NCBI GenBank assembly: GCA_964020155.1
Contig: OZ026551.1
Location: 3,379,018-3,443,017, forward strand
Reading direction: 5' to 3'
DNA from: Chondrilla cf. caribensis
Taxonomy: Eukaryota; Porifera; Demospongiae; Chondrillida; Chondrillidae
Length of the DNA: 64,000 nt
Both the position numbers and the translations under genes were made by a program. The notes beneath the pieces were generated by a model. The model did not search any database. It had not been told where the DNA came from and was given only the letters and a program-made list of their open reading frames with translations. Positions 47,166 through 62,700 of this stretch are shown here, piece after piece. The stretch's first letter is position 1, and every line of letters starts with the position of its first letter.

Positions 47166-50100
47166 CTAATGGCAATTAAGCAATAACACTTGCCCTTTTG
47201 AGACATAGAATGTCTCAACTATCAATTTATCACAATATAATATCATATACAATTTACAATGTAATAATATATTATACATAATCCATATAACAATAGTAGT
47301 ATATCACACAGAGGTACACACACAAAAGCACACGAAACCTTCAGAAGCCGGCACATGTACCTGTCCATAACATGGTACATCACATTGGTATGCACACAGA
47401 CACACCTTTTCTTCCTGGCTTTGAATTTCTTCAGCCTACACACTCCAACCAAAATTCCAATAATCAACGAAGCAACAATGACACCGAACACAGCACAGGA
47501 ACAACCAGTGCCGACAAACACAGCAGTCATGTGAGATGTATTCCTTAGATATCCTTCACACAAAGGAAGATAGATCCAGGTAATAAAGTATTATGTATAG
47601 ACTAACAAGACTGATGTTGACTATATAGAGTCTATAGCCAAATACTGCTACCACGGTATTGGAATATGGATCAACATTTTCAGTACATGCGAATGATGCA
47701 CAACCATAATATACTGAATGCAGATTCCAGCATGTTGATTAATTAACTTTAAAACTCACTATCTATGTATATACTAATTACAGTAACAGTAGCAATGTAT
47801 GAAACTAAATAAAGTAGTAATTATTAGCTATACTCATCCATTTGGACAGTATATACACTATAACTCACTGAGTGTTGGTGACCCATGTCCATTCCCAGTT
47901 GAAACAAAAACAGTGAATATATATCCGAACTGTGGATCCAGTCCACTGATGACCACACTGCTGTTGGTAGACTCAACAGTTCCTGTGATACTACTGTCAT
48001 CTGAGATGTATGATACCACATATTTGGGAAATCCCCTTGCCTCTGTCAGTGAAAGAGGTGTCCAAGATACTTCAACTGACTCACTTCCTCTGTGAGTGAT
48101 TGCAACATTGGACAGAGGGGAAGTTGGGGCTGAATGAGACAGGGTAAGTAGAAAAAAATATAGATCATTGACAATTAGTATTATAGAATTACACAAGTCT
48201 TGTAATCATGACACAAGTCCTTATGTAATAAACATCCACTTCTTACTTCCTTCCATGGTGAATAGGGTAATTGATGATGACTGACCAACACCAACTGTAG
48301 TTTTTGCTGAGACAGTGACCACATATGGAGTGTACCTGGCTAAAGGAAGCAAGCAACAAACAATAGTGTCTTCACAATTTCAGTGTAAGTTCCAAATTTG
48401 TACCTAAATCCTGAATTATGTACTGTGGTGTAGCTACTTCCTCCCTGACAGTAACATTCTCTCCAAACTCTCCATACTCCACAACATATGTCAATATCAC
48501 TCCATTTGGCTCCTCTGGTTCACTCCAACTGATGTTAGCAGTGGTGTCAGAAGAAGCTTTGTAAGTGAGTCCAAATGGTGGCCCAGGAACTGTGACATAG
48601 TCCAAATAGCAGTACAAAGAATACAAAGATGAATGGAAGGAAGTGATGAACATAGTAAATACTTACACAATAATGTTTCAAATTGGAGATTTAGCAAGTG
48701 CTGTAGAACAAATTATTATACATGCACTGTATAATATGATATAGGACTCTTATTGATATCGAAGTTATAATTACTGACTGTAACCCAGACTCATAGATGT
48801 ATAGCATATTAATTGCTATATGAATTGTGTAAGATATATAGCTATTCCATGATTTCTCTCTGAGAATTCCAATATTTAGCATATTACAGTATGTATGTGT
48901 GGTGTGTGTACACGTGTGTGGGGATAATATTACTGTAGTCATATAAGGATGCTTTTTACTTCAGCAAGTTCTAATTTATAACATACGTACCTCCAGGTGT
49001 AGTGTACCCTACTACTACAGAACTGTTGACATATCCCAGTCTGTTCCAACCAGACACCATTACTCCATAATAAGTATTTGAGTCCATGTCAGTAAAATTG
49101 TAGGACACTGATGCTGTTGCAATGGTGTACACACTAGATGGTGCACTGGTCTTCCAGTAGTACAGAATATAGCCCTCAGCTCCCATACTGTTCCAGTGTA
49201 CATAAAGACTACATTCGTGCATGCATGAGATCACTTGCAGTGTTGAAATAGATGGCACTGCAATGTTTGTGAACAAAAAGATATACAAGTGAAAGGAAGA
49301 AATAATGGCTAAATTTATTGAATCAATTGAGTACTAATCATCAATGAATCATAATATTCTTATAATTATCTTGATGGTGGTCATTTATTTCTCAATTACA
49401 AAATCTGCTTGTTCGCCATTTTTTATCATTAGCAATTGTTTACAATGCCCAACAGTAGTGAAAAGACAGATGGTCCTGTGTAAATGTTGTCAATTAGGAC
49501 GGGAGCTATTAGATTTTCGTATACAAACCTATGCTGGTTCCCTGTGGTATTTTGTGTAGTGCCAAATGAACTGTCATAAAATTCAGCTTGAAATGGACAA
49601 CATTGTATTCAATTATGAATCATGTCTAGTATGCCAAAATTTTCCACTGCACGGTGAGTATGAAGATGTAAAGAGAGCATCTAATATCAGTAATTAAGCG
49701 AGCTAAATGTGAATGACTTCAAGGAAGAGAATACAATAGAATGCAGTATGTACCGTACTATGTCAATTAAAGGTGGTACTTTTGTAGACATCTAAACATT
49801 TGCTTCTGCTGTATTGTGAGTCGAACATAATGATTGGGTAACTTTAGCATTAGTCCACACAGCACCTAAGTATATCCTGCCATTGGCTGCCATAGGAGAA
49901 ACTTCTACAATGTAGGCACCTTCAATGGGACAGCAAACCATGGGAAACTGATTGTATAATTAGGTAATTTAATTTAATAGATAAACTCACAATTATATGT
50001 AGTCTGCTGTACTCTGTTACTGTATCCTCCCTGTATTCCTGGTGCTACAGGTGCTACCCAAATGAAGTAAGTTGTGCCTCTGTCAAGTGGACCCAGTATG

Positions 50101-53100
50101 GCAGTTGTACTACTGATTCCACTAGGCATACGATACCAGTTGAGGTTGGAATTGGGTGGGGTAGACTGTGTTCCCTTATTTGTACTGTAAGTGATTAGAT
50201 AGACAATATCTTGTCTTCTGATTGGTGTCCATGACACTCTCAGAGCTGGAGATGAATTTCGAACAGTTCTGGCAACAAAGACTTGATGAACATACCACAC
50301 TGCAAGAGAATGTACATGGAGTACAATAAATTTAAGTACAGAATATATATGTATATATAATAATAGATTTTACAATTCCAGAAAATTATAAAAAATATTT
50401 TTCAACATACAGAACCATTTACACAAGCTCAATGTCAATCAAATCACCACCTAGTTATGATTGAAATCATGGAAGGATCTGGTGGTGGAGGTGGATGAAA
50501 TCTGGTCGCTCTGATTGCACTGATTGCAGATCTCAAAGGCTGAAGGTTGGCCTTTGTCTAATCTAGAAAATTACCTTTTGGTAGGTAAGACCTCTTTCTG
50601 CAGCAATCATAGCTGCCAATTTTTGAGAAAAAAAATCGATGCAGATGGTCTCATTCCTCATGTAGCAGAAAACACCAATAGTGTAAAGGTGCCCCTCTCA
50701 ATCTCACGAATGCGTTGGTCATATACGCTTTGTTTCTCTTTTTAGGGGCTGCATTTCGACTTCCGGTATGTAACGCTCGTCCGATATATAGATAGATAGA
50801 TATATAATACGTGTTCCTACGCGTAGTCGCAACAATGAATTTATATTATAATTTATATTGCGCGATAAAAAGATGGCCGATTTCGAACGCCGACAATTTG
50901 AAATTGGGCTAGAATTCGTGCGCAGAAGCTCCGCCGAACGTATTATCTTCAGCGAAGGTTCCTCTGAACCTACGAAAGACACCCAAGTAATTCGAGTGCG
51001 GGAGGCGGCAGCCCCACGAGTTTTTGAACTCGAATTACTAAGTCTTGTTCATGTTGCTTGTAGACCGCTTTGATCTCTTTGCTCCGGTTATATGATATGA
51101 TGGTTGTATGTACGGTTGAACACCCTCACATCTAAGAATGCGTCCTGATGTGTGATGTTCATGGACAAAATTATTGATTATTATTTTTATGCAAACTTGA
51201 ATTTTGCGTAACTGTAAGTCTGATGAATGTAAGTATAATATATTTGTGTTCACTTTATGTATGATACTATGGCAAAATAGTTGATGTATTTAATGAGCAA
51301 TTATGATCATGATATAGTGAACCAAATCAACAATAATTTTCTGCTTCGTACAAATACTTAGTACTATACTGTAATAATAATAATAATTTTGTCCATGACA
51401 TGCTATTATTGCAAAACTTAAAACCACTTATGTGCAAACAGTATAATAATGTGATTCATATGAGTGCTAGTTTTGTTACTTCTGACACAACACATATAAT
51501 GGATGTTAATATACATAGTTGATCTCTATTTTGTGCACACCAAAGTGTATATGTGGTACTCACATTGGCAATGCACTCCAGCACCTTTATCATGACCACA
51601 ATTATGTTTTCTCCATCCTCCATGAGAACAGGTGCTTAGACTGGTCTCACTACCTGTGCATCGCACACGATCCAACCAGATGGGACCATCTCCTTGTCCA
51701 TATGCAGCACAACAAGAAGATGTAATAGCTCCAGGAAATCCCAGCTCTCTACAGACAACTGCAGCATCATTCAGGTCCCAGCCATCATCACATACAGTAC
51801 CCCATGAACCTCTGTAGTATACTTCAACACGTCCAGTGTTCACTCCATTTCCACCAACAAGACGAACTGGGGGAACTATGTATTAAGTCAAATACATTTC
51901 AATGTCAGGTGTAAGAGTGTCATGCAATATCCATCATCTAGAAGTGCACAATGAGTTTTTGCATTCTTCCAAGTAATAGAGTATGGTCTTTTAACCTAAC
52001 CATTAAAGTACAAATAATACAGTCCCTATCATTAGCACTTTAGTCAAGAAATCTGTACAAATTTGGATAATTAAGTGAAAGCTTTGTAAAATATGTAAAA
52101 TTAGTATCGTTATAATATTATCAGAATGATATTGTGGTTGTGGTATAACCACCAGTATGTTCATGTTTCGTGATCAATTACTGTTAACTCTGAAGCTGCC
52201 TACATTTTAACTAACAGTGTACACCAGTTAATGTAAAAATACCTATAAATATTCACTGAGCATTGAGATACAGTACTACATTTTGTATTTTGAGTGCCCC
52301 AATCTGTGTATATTTTCATAAAATAGTATATTAACTAGTATAATAATATTATACTCACTTTGACAATACACCCCAGCATCATCACTATGACCACAGTTCT
52401 CTACTCCCCAGCCTGGATGAGAACAGGAGCTTAGGCTGATCTCCCTTCCTGTACATCTCAAATTATCCAACCAAATGGGACCAGTTCCTTGTCCAAATAC
52501 AGCACAACAAGAATATGAGGTAGCTCCAGGAAATCCCAGCTCTCTACAGACAACTGCAGCATCATTCATGCTCCACCAATCATCACATACAGTACCCCAT
52601 GTATTGTTGTAGTATACTTCAACACGTCCAGTATTCACTCCATTTCCACCAGCAAGACGGACCTTGGCTATATTATGTATATGAATGCACAGAGGTGTTT
52701 CAATATCTTATAACAACAGGTGAAGAGCATAAACAATTGGGTGTTATTATAATTGCCAACACTCAGAAAAATCAATTATGCTACATACTGTATATTGTAT
52801 ATGCAATATTTAAAATATGTATATATAGAAATAAATAATATAATATTATAATAGCTATAACTGCTGTAAATGAAAGTATACATTGAGTAATGATTTTTTC
52901 GTTCATATTACAGAGGGTTTGAATGCCATAAAACTATACAATACTAGTCACATTATGAATTTATTCATTTACATAAAATTATTTTGTAACCAATATTCAA
53001 TGTTGTGTATCTAGGTGCACTTTATTTATTTGACCTCACCAGAGTGACACATTGTCAGATGTTTGTGCGGTACTCACGTTTACAAAACACTCCAGCATCC

Positions 53101-54076
53101 TGACTATGACTGCAGCTACGTAGTCTTCCCCAGCCTCGATGAGCACAATAACCTATCCTAGTCTCATTACCTCTACATCTCACACGATTCAGCCAGATGG
53201 GACCAGTTCCTTGTCCAAATGCAGCACAACAAGAATATGTGATAGCTCCAGGAAACCCCAGCTCTCTACAGACAACTGCAGCATCATTCAGGTCCCAGCC
53301 ATCATCACATACAGTACCCCATGTATTGTTGTAGTATACTTCAACACGTCCAGTGTTTACTCCATTTCCACCAACAAGACGAACCTTGGCTACATTTTGT
53401 GATTAAAAATAAGTATATATAGAAGTATAACAATGTTTCAAAGTATATCATATTGATATAACTACAGTACAGATAAAGAACATTCTTAATCAGAGGCAAT
53501 AGATTATTGTCAACGTTTCATATAAGAATTAAATATGCCTGTTTTCTTGCTGTACAGACTCACGTTGGCAGTACACTCCAGCATCATCACCATGACCACA
53601 GTTCTCTATTCCCCATCCTGGATGAGAACAGGAGCTTAGGCTGGTCTCATTCCCTGTGCATGCCACATCATCCAACCAAATGGGACCAGTTCCTTGTCCA
53701 AATGCTGCACAACAAGATGATGAGATAGCTCCAGAAAATCCCAGTTCCCTACAGACAACTGCAGCATCATTCAGGTCCCAGCCATCATCGCACACAGTAC
53801 CCCATGTGTTGTTGTAGTATACTTCAACACGTCCAGTGTTAATTCCATTTCCACTGACAAGACGGACCTGGGCTATGTTTTGCAATTATAGTATAAATAC
53901 AGAGATTTTTCCTGGTTATAATTACAAACTAAGAGTGTGTTTTAAAATGATTGTACTTGAATCAACTATATGAATGAATACTATGTTATTATTCTATATT
54001 CCTCACCTTGAACATGGTAATGCCCTATCAGTTGGACAACTGAATACACTGCAACCACATGAGTAATCCAAAACAT
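47027..54076 (-). CDS. Array gene 3: SRCR x4, FN3 x4, single-pass receptor
   Basis: Twelve coding exons, 5' to 3': 54007-54076, 53564-53872, 53078-53389, 52359-52667, 51564-51875, 49991-50299, 48991-49257, 48404-48589, 48247-48339, 47869-48129, 47406-47553, 47027-47165. They sum to 2,715 nt, so 904 aa. Signal peptide 1-23; four SRCR domains about 24-437; FN3 about 438-540, 541-629, 630-722 and 723-809; membrane helix near 816-842; 46-residue tail with PIYDSVQM and a C-terminal VAYESLGL (ITIM consensus V-x-Y-x-x-L). Same architecture as gene 2 with five fewer SRCR domains. It lies directly 3' of the adhesion GPCR on the same strand. Confidence 0.88.
47406..47553 (-). CDS. Gene 3 transmembrane exon
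   Basis: 148 nt, phase 1 to 2; [19 protein letters not shown] then [11 protein letters not shown]. Nearly the same as gene 2. Confidence 0.82.
50380..51290. other. Insertion in gene 3 intron carrying a MADF-type ORF
   Basis: This stretch is absent from the equivalent introns of genes 1 and 2. It holds a plus-strand frame 50873-51073 related to the one in the 5670-6200 transposon. I could not find its terminal repeats. Confidence 0.45.
53078..53389 (-). CDS. Gene 3 SRCR domain exon 2 (no internal Met)
   Basis: 312 nt, phase 1-1, open; KVRLVGG ... [19 protein letters not shown] ... AGVFCK. Not detectable from an ATG. Confidence 0.85.
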
Positions 54077-54908
54077 TCTGAATGAGTAGGCAGGATAAGT
54101 GATGATGAAAGAAAAATGGAACTACATATTTTATTAGTTCAGTATAATATATTATGAAACTTGTCTAAGCTATCTAGTACACAGAAGACCAGTATATTAT
54201 ACAGATCCCAGAGAGTGGAGTAGTCTTACATGTATTAATGGCAGCAAGACAGGAGTCCATCACACTATTCTATGGTAGGAACCTAAGGTTAACTATCACA
54301 TAGTTAATATCAGCCATTGCTCATTGACAATTCCCTGTTCCAGATTCAGTACAATCCAGACTCTGACAGAATAAAGATTTATCTGGGATGTATATTGCTA
54401 ATGACGTTGTAAATTATGGTTGCTCAAGTGAAAACTACTGGTATTGCAACCTTTATTCAATTGTAGTGAACACTTAGCTGGTATGTGTATTGGGTACAGT
54501 AGACCAATTTTAATACTGGCAGCACCTTCAAAGTACAATGTCAATAATGGACTAACAATATTCTAGAGACCCAAGCTAAATCGAAACAAACTGAATTTTC
54601 ATTGCTGGAGGTGTTACAGAGTGAGTAGTCAAAGGCAATTGTAATAGAGAACACACAGCTCTGTAGTATAATAGTGTAGTAAAGAATGCAACTGTTACAT
54701 AGAATATACTGTAGCAACATTCCGTACTCATACTACTCTGAAATAGCTGGATCACTACCTGGAAGTACAGTGTATTACTGTCATACTGGAGCAACAGCAA
54801 CAGTTTGAAAAATAAGAAAATATTGGTAGATTCAGTTCATTATCCCCAACATTAGTGAATCAGATGTAAAAATTTATAGGCCTATAATAGCCTAAGGACA
54901 GCACCTAC

Positions 54909-55045
54909 CTATCCAGGTCGATGTGAGTTGCTTGTGAGACGAATGAGGGGTACTGAATGCCTGTCTCTGGAATTCCAATGGATGAACAATTGTGTACACC
55001 AGGGTGAAGCAAATGGCCTAAAAACCCAGTGAAACGATGCTGCAC
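54909..55045 (-). promoter_or_regulatory. Putative non-coding first exon, gene 3
   Basis: Homologue of 9786-9925, donor GTAGGT at 54903-54908; the acceptor before the gene 3 ATG (54074-54076) is TACTCATTCAG. Confidence 0.5.
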
Positions 55046-55442
55046 TTTTAATTTCAATTTAGAAGCACAGCATGGGTGGGATTTTGTTGTGGGTTAGCTT
55101 GAACTTCATGGATATGGTTATAACAGAAAATGGTGGCATACATATGTGATTTGGTGCATGCTTCTCCACCGCATTTAAGCAAACACTGATCAGTTTGATT
55201 ATAGCTACAACATTTCAAGTATTGGATCATTTAAGGAATTATAGTGTTATAGAAAATTAATAGTATCACACTGATTTATACCCAATATTCTCTTGGAGTG
55301 TCGTGTACATACTGTTGAAGTACATATTGTTATATAACAAAAATAAATGTTCACAAACTCTCAATTCATAACTTTTTCTTGGACCTAATGCAAGCTGACT
55401 AGCATTAATTTCCAGTTTATGAATTTTCCCCATTTTCGGGGG

Positions 55443-55526
55443 ACACACACATGCACACACACACGCACACACGCACGCACGCACGCACGCATGCACACAC
55501 ACACACGTGCGCGTACGCACACACAT
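55443..55526. repeat. CA/CG-rich simple repeat
   Basis: Mixed ACAC and GCAC units. Confidence 0.85.
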
Positions 55527-55599
55527 ACATCCATGTGTACATCTTAAACATCTTATTGCCTTTACCTTACACCTGGTTCATGACATTTATGGATCTAAT

Positions 55600-55705
55600 G
55601 GCTAATTATCGTTCCATTTGGCTCATCTGGTCACTTCAACTGATGTCAGGACTTGTATCAGAAGTTGCATCATGTGTTAGTCCAGATGGTGGCACAGGGA
55701 CTGTG
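55600..55705 (-). pseudogene. FN3 first-half remnant (unit C)
   Basis: VPVPPSGLTHDATSDTSPDIS, then a stop (TGA) in place of the core Trp. Homologue of 44695-44791. Confidence 0.6.
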
Positions 55706-56613
55706 TCATGAACATGGTGCATTTGAGTGCAATATAAAATAAGTAAAGAAAAGAAATGGACTGAGTCATTCATACATGCACACATGAAAATGAAAATTGA
55801 AATATGAAATATGAAATTAAAATTGAAAATATAAATGAAAATAGTTATGAAAATTTGAATATTGATATTATGCAATATCGCGATCTTTGGCTGTCACACA
55901 CTTGTGCAAGCTTGAGCTTGTACATGTAGTAAGGTTGCTAGACTATCTACACAACCTAGGAACTGAAAATGTCTAAGCATATTATCTACACAGATTTCAC
56001 AACCATTCAATTTCTAAGTTGTAACAAGTTAATGTTGTCAACATGGGTGTTATTTACTAACCTGTGTACCATATTTGATATTATTATAGAGAAAGTAAAA
56101 TAGACCATAATTATATTGTGTGTAGTGCACTACAAGTATTGTGTGATTCCTTTCAATATTCAAATTATAATCCTTATAAAATGTGTGTGTTATATCTGAT
56201 TGTCTAGACTCTTGGCCACAATAGATTTGTGATATCATCTGTCACATTCCTTCACCACACACATTATACGCTTTTCTTCTGTGTTAAACAATTTAAAACA
56301 AATTGGTTATCACACTTAATGCAAATCAAACCATAATATCAAGAGTGATGTGCACAGATCCACCCCAGCTATTATTGTAAAATATACTCTGACTCCCAAC
56401 ATTATCTTCCTGGGATCGATGTCAAATCAGGTTTATGAGATATTATCTCTAACATTCAGTAATTTTGTAAATGCATTGTATGGTATAATAATTGAATACA
56501 GAATCACTCATGCATAAATGCTACCTAAAGTAGGCATGAATATACAAAGTTTCATTGATATCATAAACTACAGAAAGGCAAGCAATGATTTTGTACAGTT
56601 AACAGCCTCTACT

Positions 56614-56840
56614 TCATCTGCGTATACTATCTCCAAATCGAGAGTCAGTAAATTCGATCTTGAACTCTTGCACAGAATGAGCATCAACACCTGTGTGGTC
56701 CAGCTTCTTCTCTGCCTCAGATTCATAAATATTAGCAGTGACATATGAATCCAGTGCAATGGAATCCGAGCGGTCATTGACAGAGTATTGGTTTTGAGTG
56801 GCATTTGAATTGAACAAGCTGCGTGATTTGCTAGAGTGCC
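56614..56840 (-). CDS. GPCR last coding exon
   Basis: 227 nt; begins GHSSKSRSLFNSNATQNQYS and ends FGDSIRR-stop. Contains NIYESEAEKKL. Broken copies lie at 46176-46493 and 12206-12490. Confidence 0.75.
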
Positions 56841-59638
56841 CTACAGACAATACAAAATTATACATGATACACTACACATATTGGATACTGATTCAGAAGC
56901 GTAAGATTACACAATTACATTGGAAAAATGTGTTTGTAACAATGTAAAGGCAGATTGAAACGGACATCCTCACACGAAAATGTAATTTATCAATTAATTA
57001 CCAATGAATCATTGATTCATCCTCATTTCAAAATTATTATCACACTTCAAGTTTGCAATTTTCAGTCTTCCTATGTCTGTACACACAGTATGTAACTATG
57101 GCTTATGGAGTGGAGTTTGGGTACACAACTCATATTCAGCTACCAATAAAATACAGCTTTTCAAACTCACCCACTGTAGATGTAGTTTTATTTGACTTGG
57201 ACTGTGTTCCAGTAGACTGAGATGCATTCCGTAGAGAAATATAAACATTTCAACATACGTAATAAATGTCGATAATAATAACACAATCAAAATCTGATTC
57301 TACTTTTTGAAAACACTGGTGCACTTCAAGCTGGTTTTAATCAATGAACATGCTTTCATGTCCATGGGATGCAAGTGCATACAACAAACAGCTGAAAAGT
57401 ACCCAAAATTTCAATATACATTCAATAATATAAGGCTGACAAAAGATCACACCCCAAGGACAGTAGGAATATAACTCACAGTTGTTTCTTTCTTCGTTTT
57501 GATGCAGAAACACATCCTTCTTAGCTTTGGCCATATCCTATCGTGCCTCACAACATGGAAGAAGAATATGAATGCTCCCTGTGTAATACAGTGGGAATAC
57601 GTAATGTGTAGTCAGCATATCATATGTGAGATGGTATTCTAACCTGGAGGGTGTTCAGAATGAGGAAGAAAGCTGCTAGAATGAGCGGTACTGGTTGAGG
57701 GAACGGTATAGCAGCCAAAAGACCAATTAACCAAGTTAATCCAAGGAGAGGCATCAGAATAATGGTGGCTTTCATCAGTTTTCTGTGAAAGAATAATTGT
57801 AAGTGTATGTAATTATAGTAATTTAAGCAAACTGATTACATTACCAAAGGAAATACCACAATCTCACCTGAATATATTATGTACAATTATGCAATTAAAT
57901 AAATTATGGGATATAACTGTAGCTTAGTAATCAATATTAACGGTAAATTATATAATATTATAATAATGTATATGAATGTACATACACACATAATAATAGA
58001 CATCCATATTATTCGATATCTGATTGATATACGTATTAAACTGTTTTTGTTTTGTTTTAATCGACTGCAGTTCACACTTCAGGCACTCGATTGTAAACAT
58101 GGATATTTATGTCAATGATGGGCTGCTTACATTGCTGTTTCCTTTGATGCTTTCTTGTCTTTTTCACTGATTTTCTGAGCACTCGAACCCAGGTCCGACT
58201 TCCACAGGCTGTACATAGCTCGGATGAGAAGACACGTGTTTATCTGTGGATACATGGACATTTGAAGTACAGAAGTGAACTTAATTGCTTGATATGAACT
58301 CAATTACGCATGCCAAATTTGATCCCATTTTAGTATTTCACTAAGTAATACACAGCGAACATTTAGTAAAAATGTTCATACATGCAGGTTTGCCAGAATA
58401 AAATGGCACAAAGATCATTCACAGCCAATGCGTAATGCTGAAAATCAAATCGGACAATCTCCCAAAGGTATAACAACAATTAATATTATTTTAACAATGT
58501 CCAATTAATTGGTATAATATTAATAATTTGAAATTAGTAGGTCAAGAGATGCAAAATAATTTTGTGCAATTTGTACAAGAAGGAGCTGAGAATTGCTTGC
58601 CCAAGTGCTTAAGTCAGATCATAGGGCTTCAATGAGGTCGTATTATTATTACTGCAAATTATAAAGTTGATTCACTCGGTAGGTCCAGTGCAGCAATGCC
58701 TATGTATATGTTATTTGAATGTCCTTGACAGATGATCAAAGCATGTACATTTGGGGGATTGGGGTGAATTTCAAACACTTACAATGATAATGGCTACAAT
58801 TGGAGCAACAAAGGCAAAGATCACACCCTCTTGACTGGACAGCCAGCACCTGTAAAATACAGAACACCTTAGCTGATTCAACTTCAACACTTGACAATTT
58901 AAGCTAGTCCTGTGACAAGTAACAACACATCATTCTAATATCATAATATAGCAATGTAATTGGCAGGTAGAGTACCACACAAATATAGGAATCTTGAGTG
59001 TATGGCTGAACACAATACATATCAAATGTCAACGTACGCTCTAATATCGTTATAGAGTGGACTGGATGGGTCCAGAGAGGCTCTGATGAAGTAGTAGTTG
59101 TATCGACTTGCTAGTGAAATGATCAAGATGGGTATTGGGAATCCTGAATGGCAAAAAGTAATGCAATTGGTAGTCGAAGAGCTCAAACTTGCTTAGATAG
59201 CCAACAATTACATAATTTGGTACTATGGGTAACAAGGGTAGGTGAACAAAGCCATGGTAAATGATTACTGAAGAAAATACTGTAACAACGAAAATGTATA
59301 ATAGTATGTATATACAATATTTATGAATTTGTATGCGTTTGTTAAATTACTAACCCCATCCAATGCCGAGGTAAATGTATAACCACTTTCTCTCGTGAGC
59401 ACCAAATACTCTCACCAGAAGATTGTAGATCAAAACAGCCTCACACAACATCCAACCAAAGGCAGCTAGGAAGAAGTAGTGAAGAAGAGCTGCGACAATG
59501 GTACAAGGAATCTGTAAGGGGATGGAAAGAGGACAACCGTAACTACATAAAAAATTGCACTGAACTATTTCCCAACCTAACATTCCACAAGCTTTGGATC
59601 TTACTGCAGACCAAGACATAACTATGTACATATGTGCC

Positions 59639-59726
<88 letters not shown>

Positions 59727-62700
59727 CATATTTGTGCATCATTTAGTAGGGACTGATGTAAATTGTTACACTCGGAAGCCGTTGTACCCAACAAATCTGC
59801 ATAGTTTGATGTGTATATTATTCACTTACCACATTCCAGGAAGCAGTCTCTATACCAGCACAGAAGATAATCAATCCACATATTAAGGCAATGCACAAGT
59901 TGAGGAGCACAAAATTGTTGACTTTTTGATATAAGTCTTTCCTGGAAAGTGTAAACAACATATACCACAAATTAGATAAAAATCAAGTACCTATTGTTTG
60001 TAGTATAATGAATATTATGCATGCCAAATTTTCTCTTTAATACACACACTTTAATCTGTACAATTATCAGTTCTTTCTAAACGTTTCTTGTTGAGAGCAG
60101 GAAATTGTGAAATGATCAATAAAATCAACAGATATCCGCTGAATATGGAACTTAAGATTAAAATCCACTATGCTTACCAAATGCATCCTCAATAATCTAT
60201 CTTTGCTTAGTAAAATATCAAATGAATATAAAGTTTTCAATTTACTGAACAATTATTATGGGAAACATTAATATGTGGATAAACTCATATAAAACTCACA
60301 TTAACAATCAACGGGCATTCTACCACAGAAGTACTACAAACACATAATATACACTAGTGAAATGTGTACATAAATTTAAAGCCTACATAAACGTTTTTAT
60401 TCCAGTGTACTAAGTTTAAAGTGGATAACAGCATACTGCTACCATATCAGATGTACTATACTCAGATACACAAAAATTACATACCTCATACTTATAAGGA
60501 AGATGACAGTTAACACCAAGCAGATTATGGATATACCACATCCAATGTAGGTGAGTACTGAGAGAGCTCGGCTTGGTGGTATTCTCCCAGAGACGTCAAC
60601 TAACACAGCAAAACTAGTGGAATGGTTACTAATGCAAATGACAGTCCCAGTGCTTTCATCAAAAGATCCCACACTCAATCCACTGGAGGACCACCCTTCA
60701 GATTCAGTGTCGTTGAAACTCCAGAACACACAGAGTGGATTGATAGCATTCTGCAGAAAGCAAATCAAACTTGTAACCATGCATCTTAATATTTTTGACC
60801 AGTTATTGTATGTACACTTGCTATATACTTAGTATGCATGTTGGCATACAGTAGTCTGACTTCCTTGTACTGCTATGTAAGTGTAGCCAGGCTGTTTCTT
60901 TAATTGTATTGTGGTGTTTAGTGGGACAGTATAGCAGGTCAAACAATACAATGGAACTTCAGGCATTATATAAGAATCATACAATATAACAAATGTACAC
61001 AATAACTCGTTCAAATGTACATTTTGTCAAGTGTATGAATATTTTTTCTTCCTTACGTTAACAATAACAGGAAATTGCAGGGTTATTGGTTCATTCAAAG
61101 GACGTGTTGTGGCTGAAAACATTCCAACTTGCAAAGAAATTATTCTGGTTCCAGGCTGTGTTGACGTAGTGGAGAACTCCCTAATGTACATTGATAGGAT
61201 TTTGATAACAACAGTGATAAATCTACCACACATACACATACAGCACACAGAAGGTTACTTTCAGAAAAGTAGTTGAGAGGGAATGAATACAAGGGCATTT
61301 AAAGAAATTGCAAATGCCTCCCAGTGAAAGCAACCCTTGACACTAACAAAATGCTCACTAGAGTGATCTTCGATGAGTACACAGACTTAGGATACACAGT
61401 ACGTTTTTATCATACACTGGCACTTTTGTGATGCTATTGTCTACATGGTTTAATTGCCAGTTAACAAATTACCAGGCACATTAGTTGTACATATGTAGTA
61501 CTATAGATGGCGTGTACAGGTCATTGATCTGTATGAACTATGTACGTCCAATAATTATATATAGGCTTGTACACTAACATTCCACCGTTCAGTTGTCTCG
61601 GAAGAAAGGCATCAAGATTTCTGAACACAACTGTGGTGACAGGAACCATTGGTGATGGTCCTACTGGTACCAGTACTTCACTTGGAATGGTAATGATTGG
61701 AAGCTCTTCCTCTGTCAAGTTGGAACCTGACGCCTGATTATTACCAACTGTGACATCTGTACCAGCAGCCCTTGTGTCCACCAAACGCACATCTAAGACT
61801 GATGAAAATCCAGACAATAATAATGAATTTGCAACAATTCCTTTGCTGGCAAATATGCAGGTACATAGTTGTGGATTGTAGAAGTTATATAGTAACTACA
61901 TTTTAATTCAATTTTTGTTAAATTCGTTATTTTGCAACTGTTACATGTATTACATAATTACATACCCGGGAGATGCATGCATGCCTGTGTACCTGAGTAC
62001 CTTTAACAAATACACAGTTGAATCTCTATATTAATGACACTATGGGACATCAATATTATGTCTTATTACAGAGGTGTCCCCAAGAGTAGTGACACTCATA
62101 ATAATTATGCTGTTACACATGGACACATGATAGTTATCCTAGATTCCATAATCAAAGGTCGGTACAATATTTATTATTACTAATATAGTATACTCTAAAC
62201 TAAATTGTGATCTGTTATACATGTAGATCTTACTGATGTTGTCCAGTTGCATTGCCTGTGTACTTGGCAGTCCTGGAGCTTGAGTAACAGCATTTGCAGC
62301 AATGGAGGCGATTCGCTCCACATTCAAGAGCAGCTGTGATGCTCCATTAGGTCTTGTCTCCTAATCACAAATGAAACATCTCACAAGGTAATAGAATGCG
62401 TGTGGTAGTCATTACACATTGGTGAGAGAAACTGAACTATCTATATAACGCATCCCATGTTACGACTAAGGTACCTCTGGTAGGGCTGTAGCTGATAAGT
62501 AGAAACTTTGGCTGGACAAATTGGCTTTAATGTGTACATGGACAAAGCCCGAGTTAATTATAAAGCCATAGTGTCTGTATATATCCTCAACAATCCCAGA
62601 AGAGGTACTGGAGTTAACATGTGATATGTTTACGTTTGAAATAGTATAAATAATGGTATACAAACTCTCACAAAGCATTGTTATTATTGATGAGCAAAAA

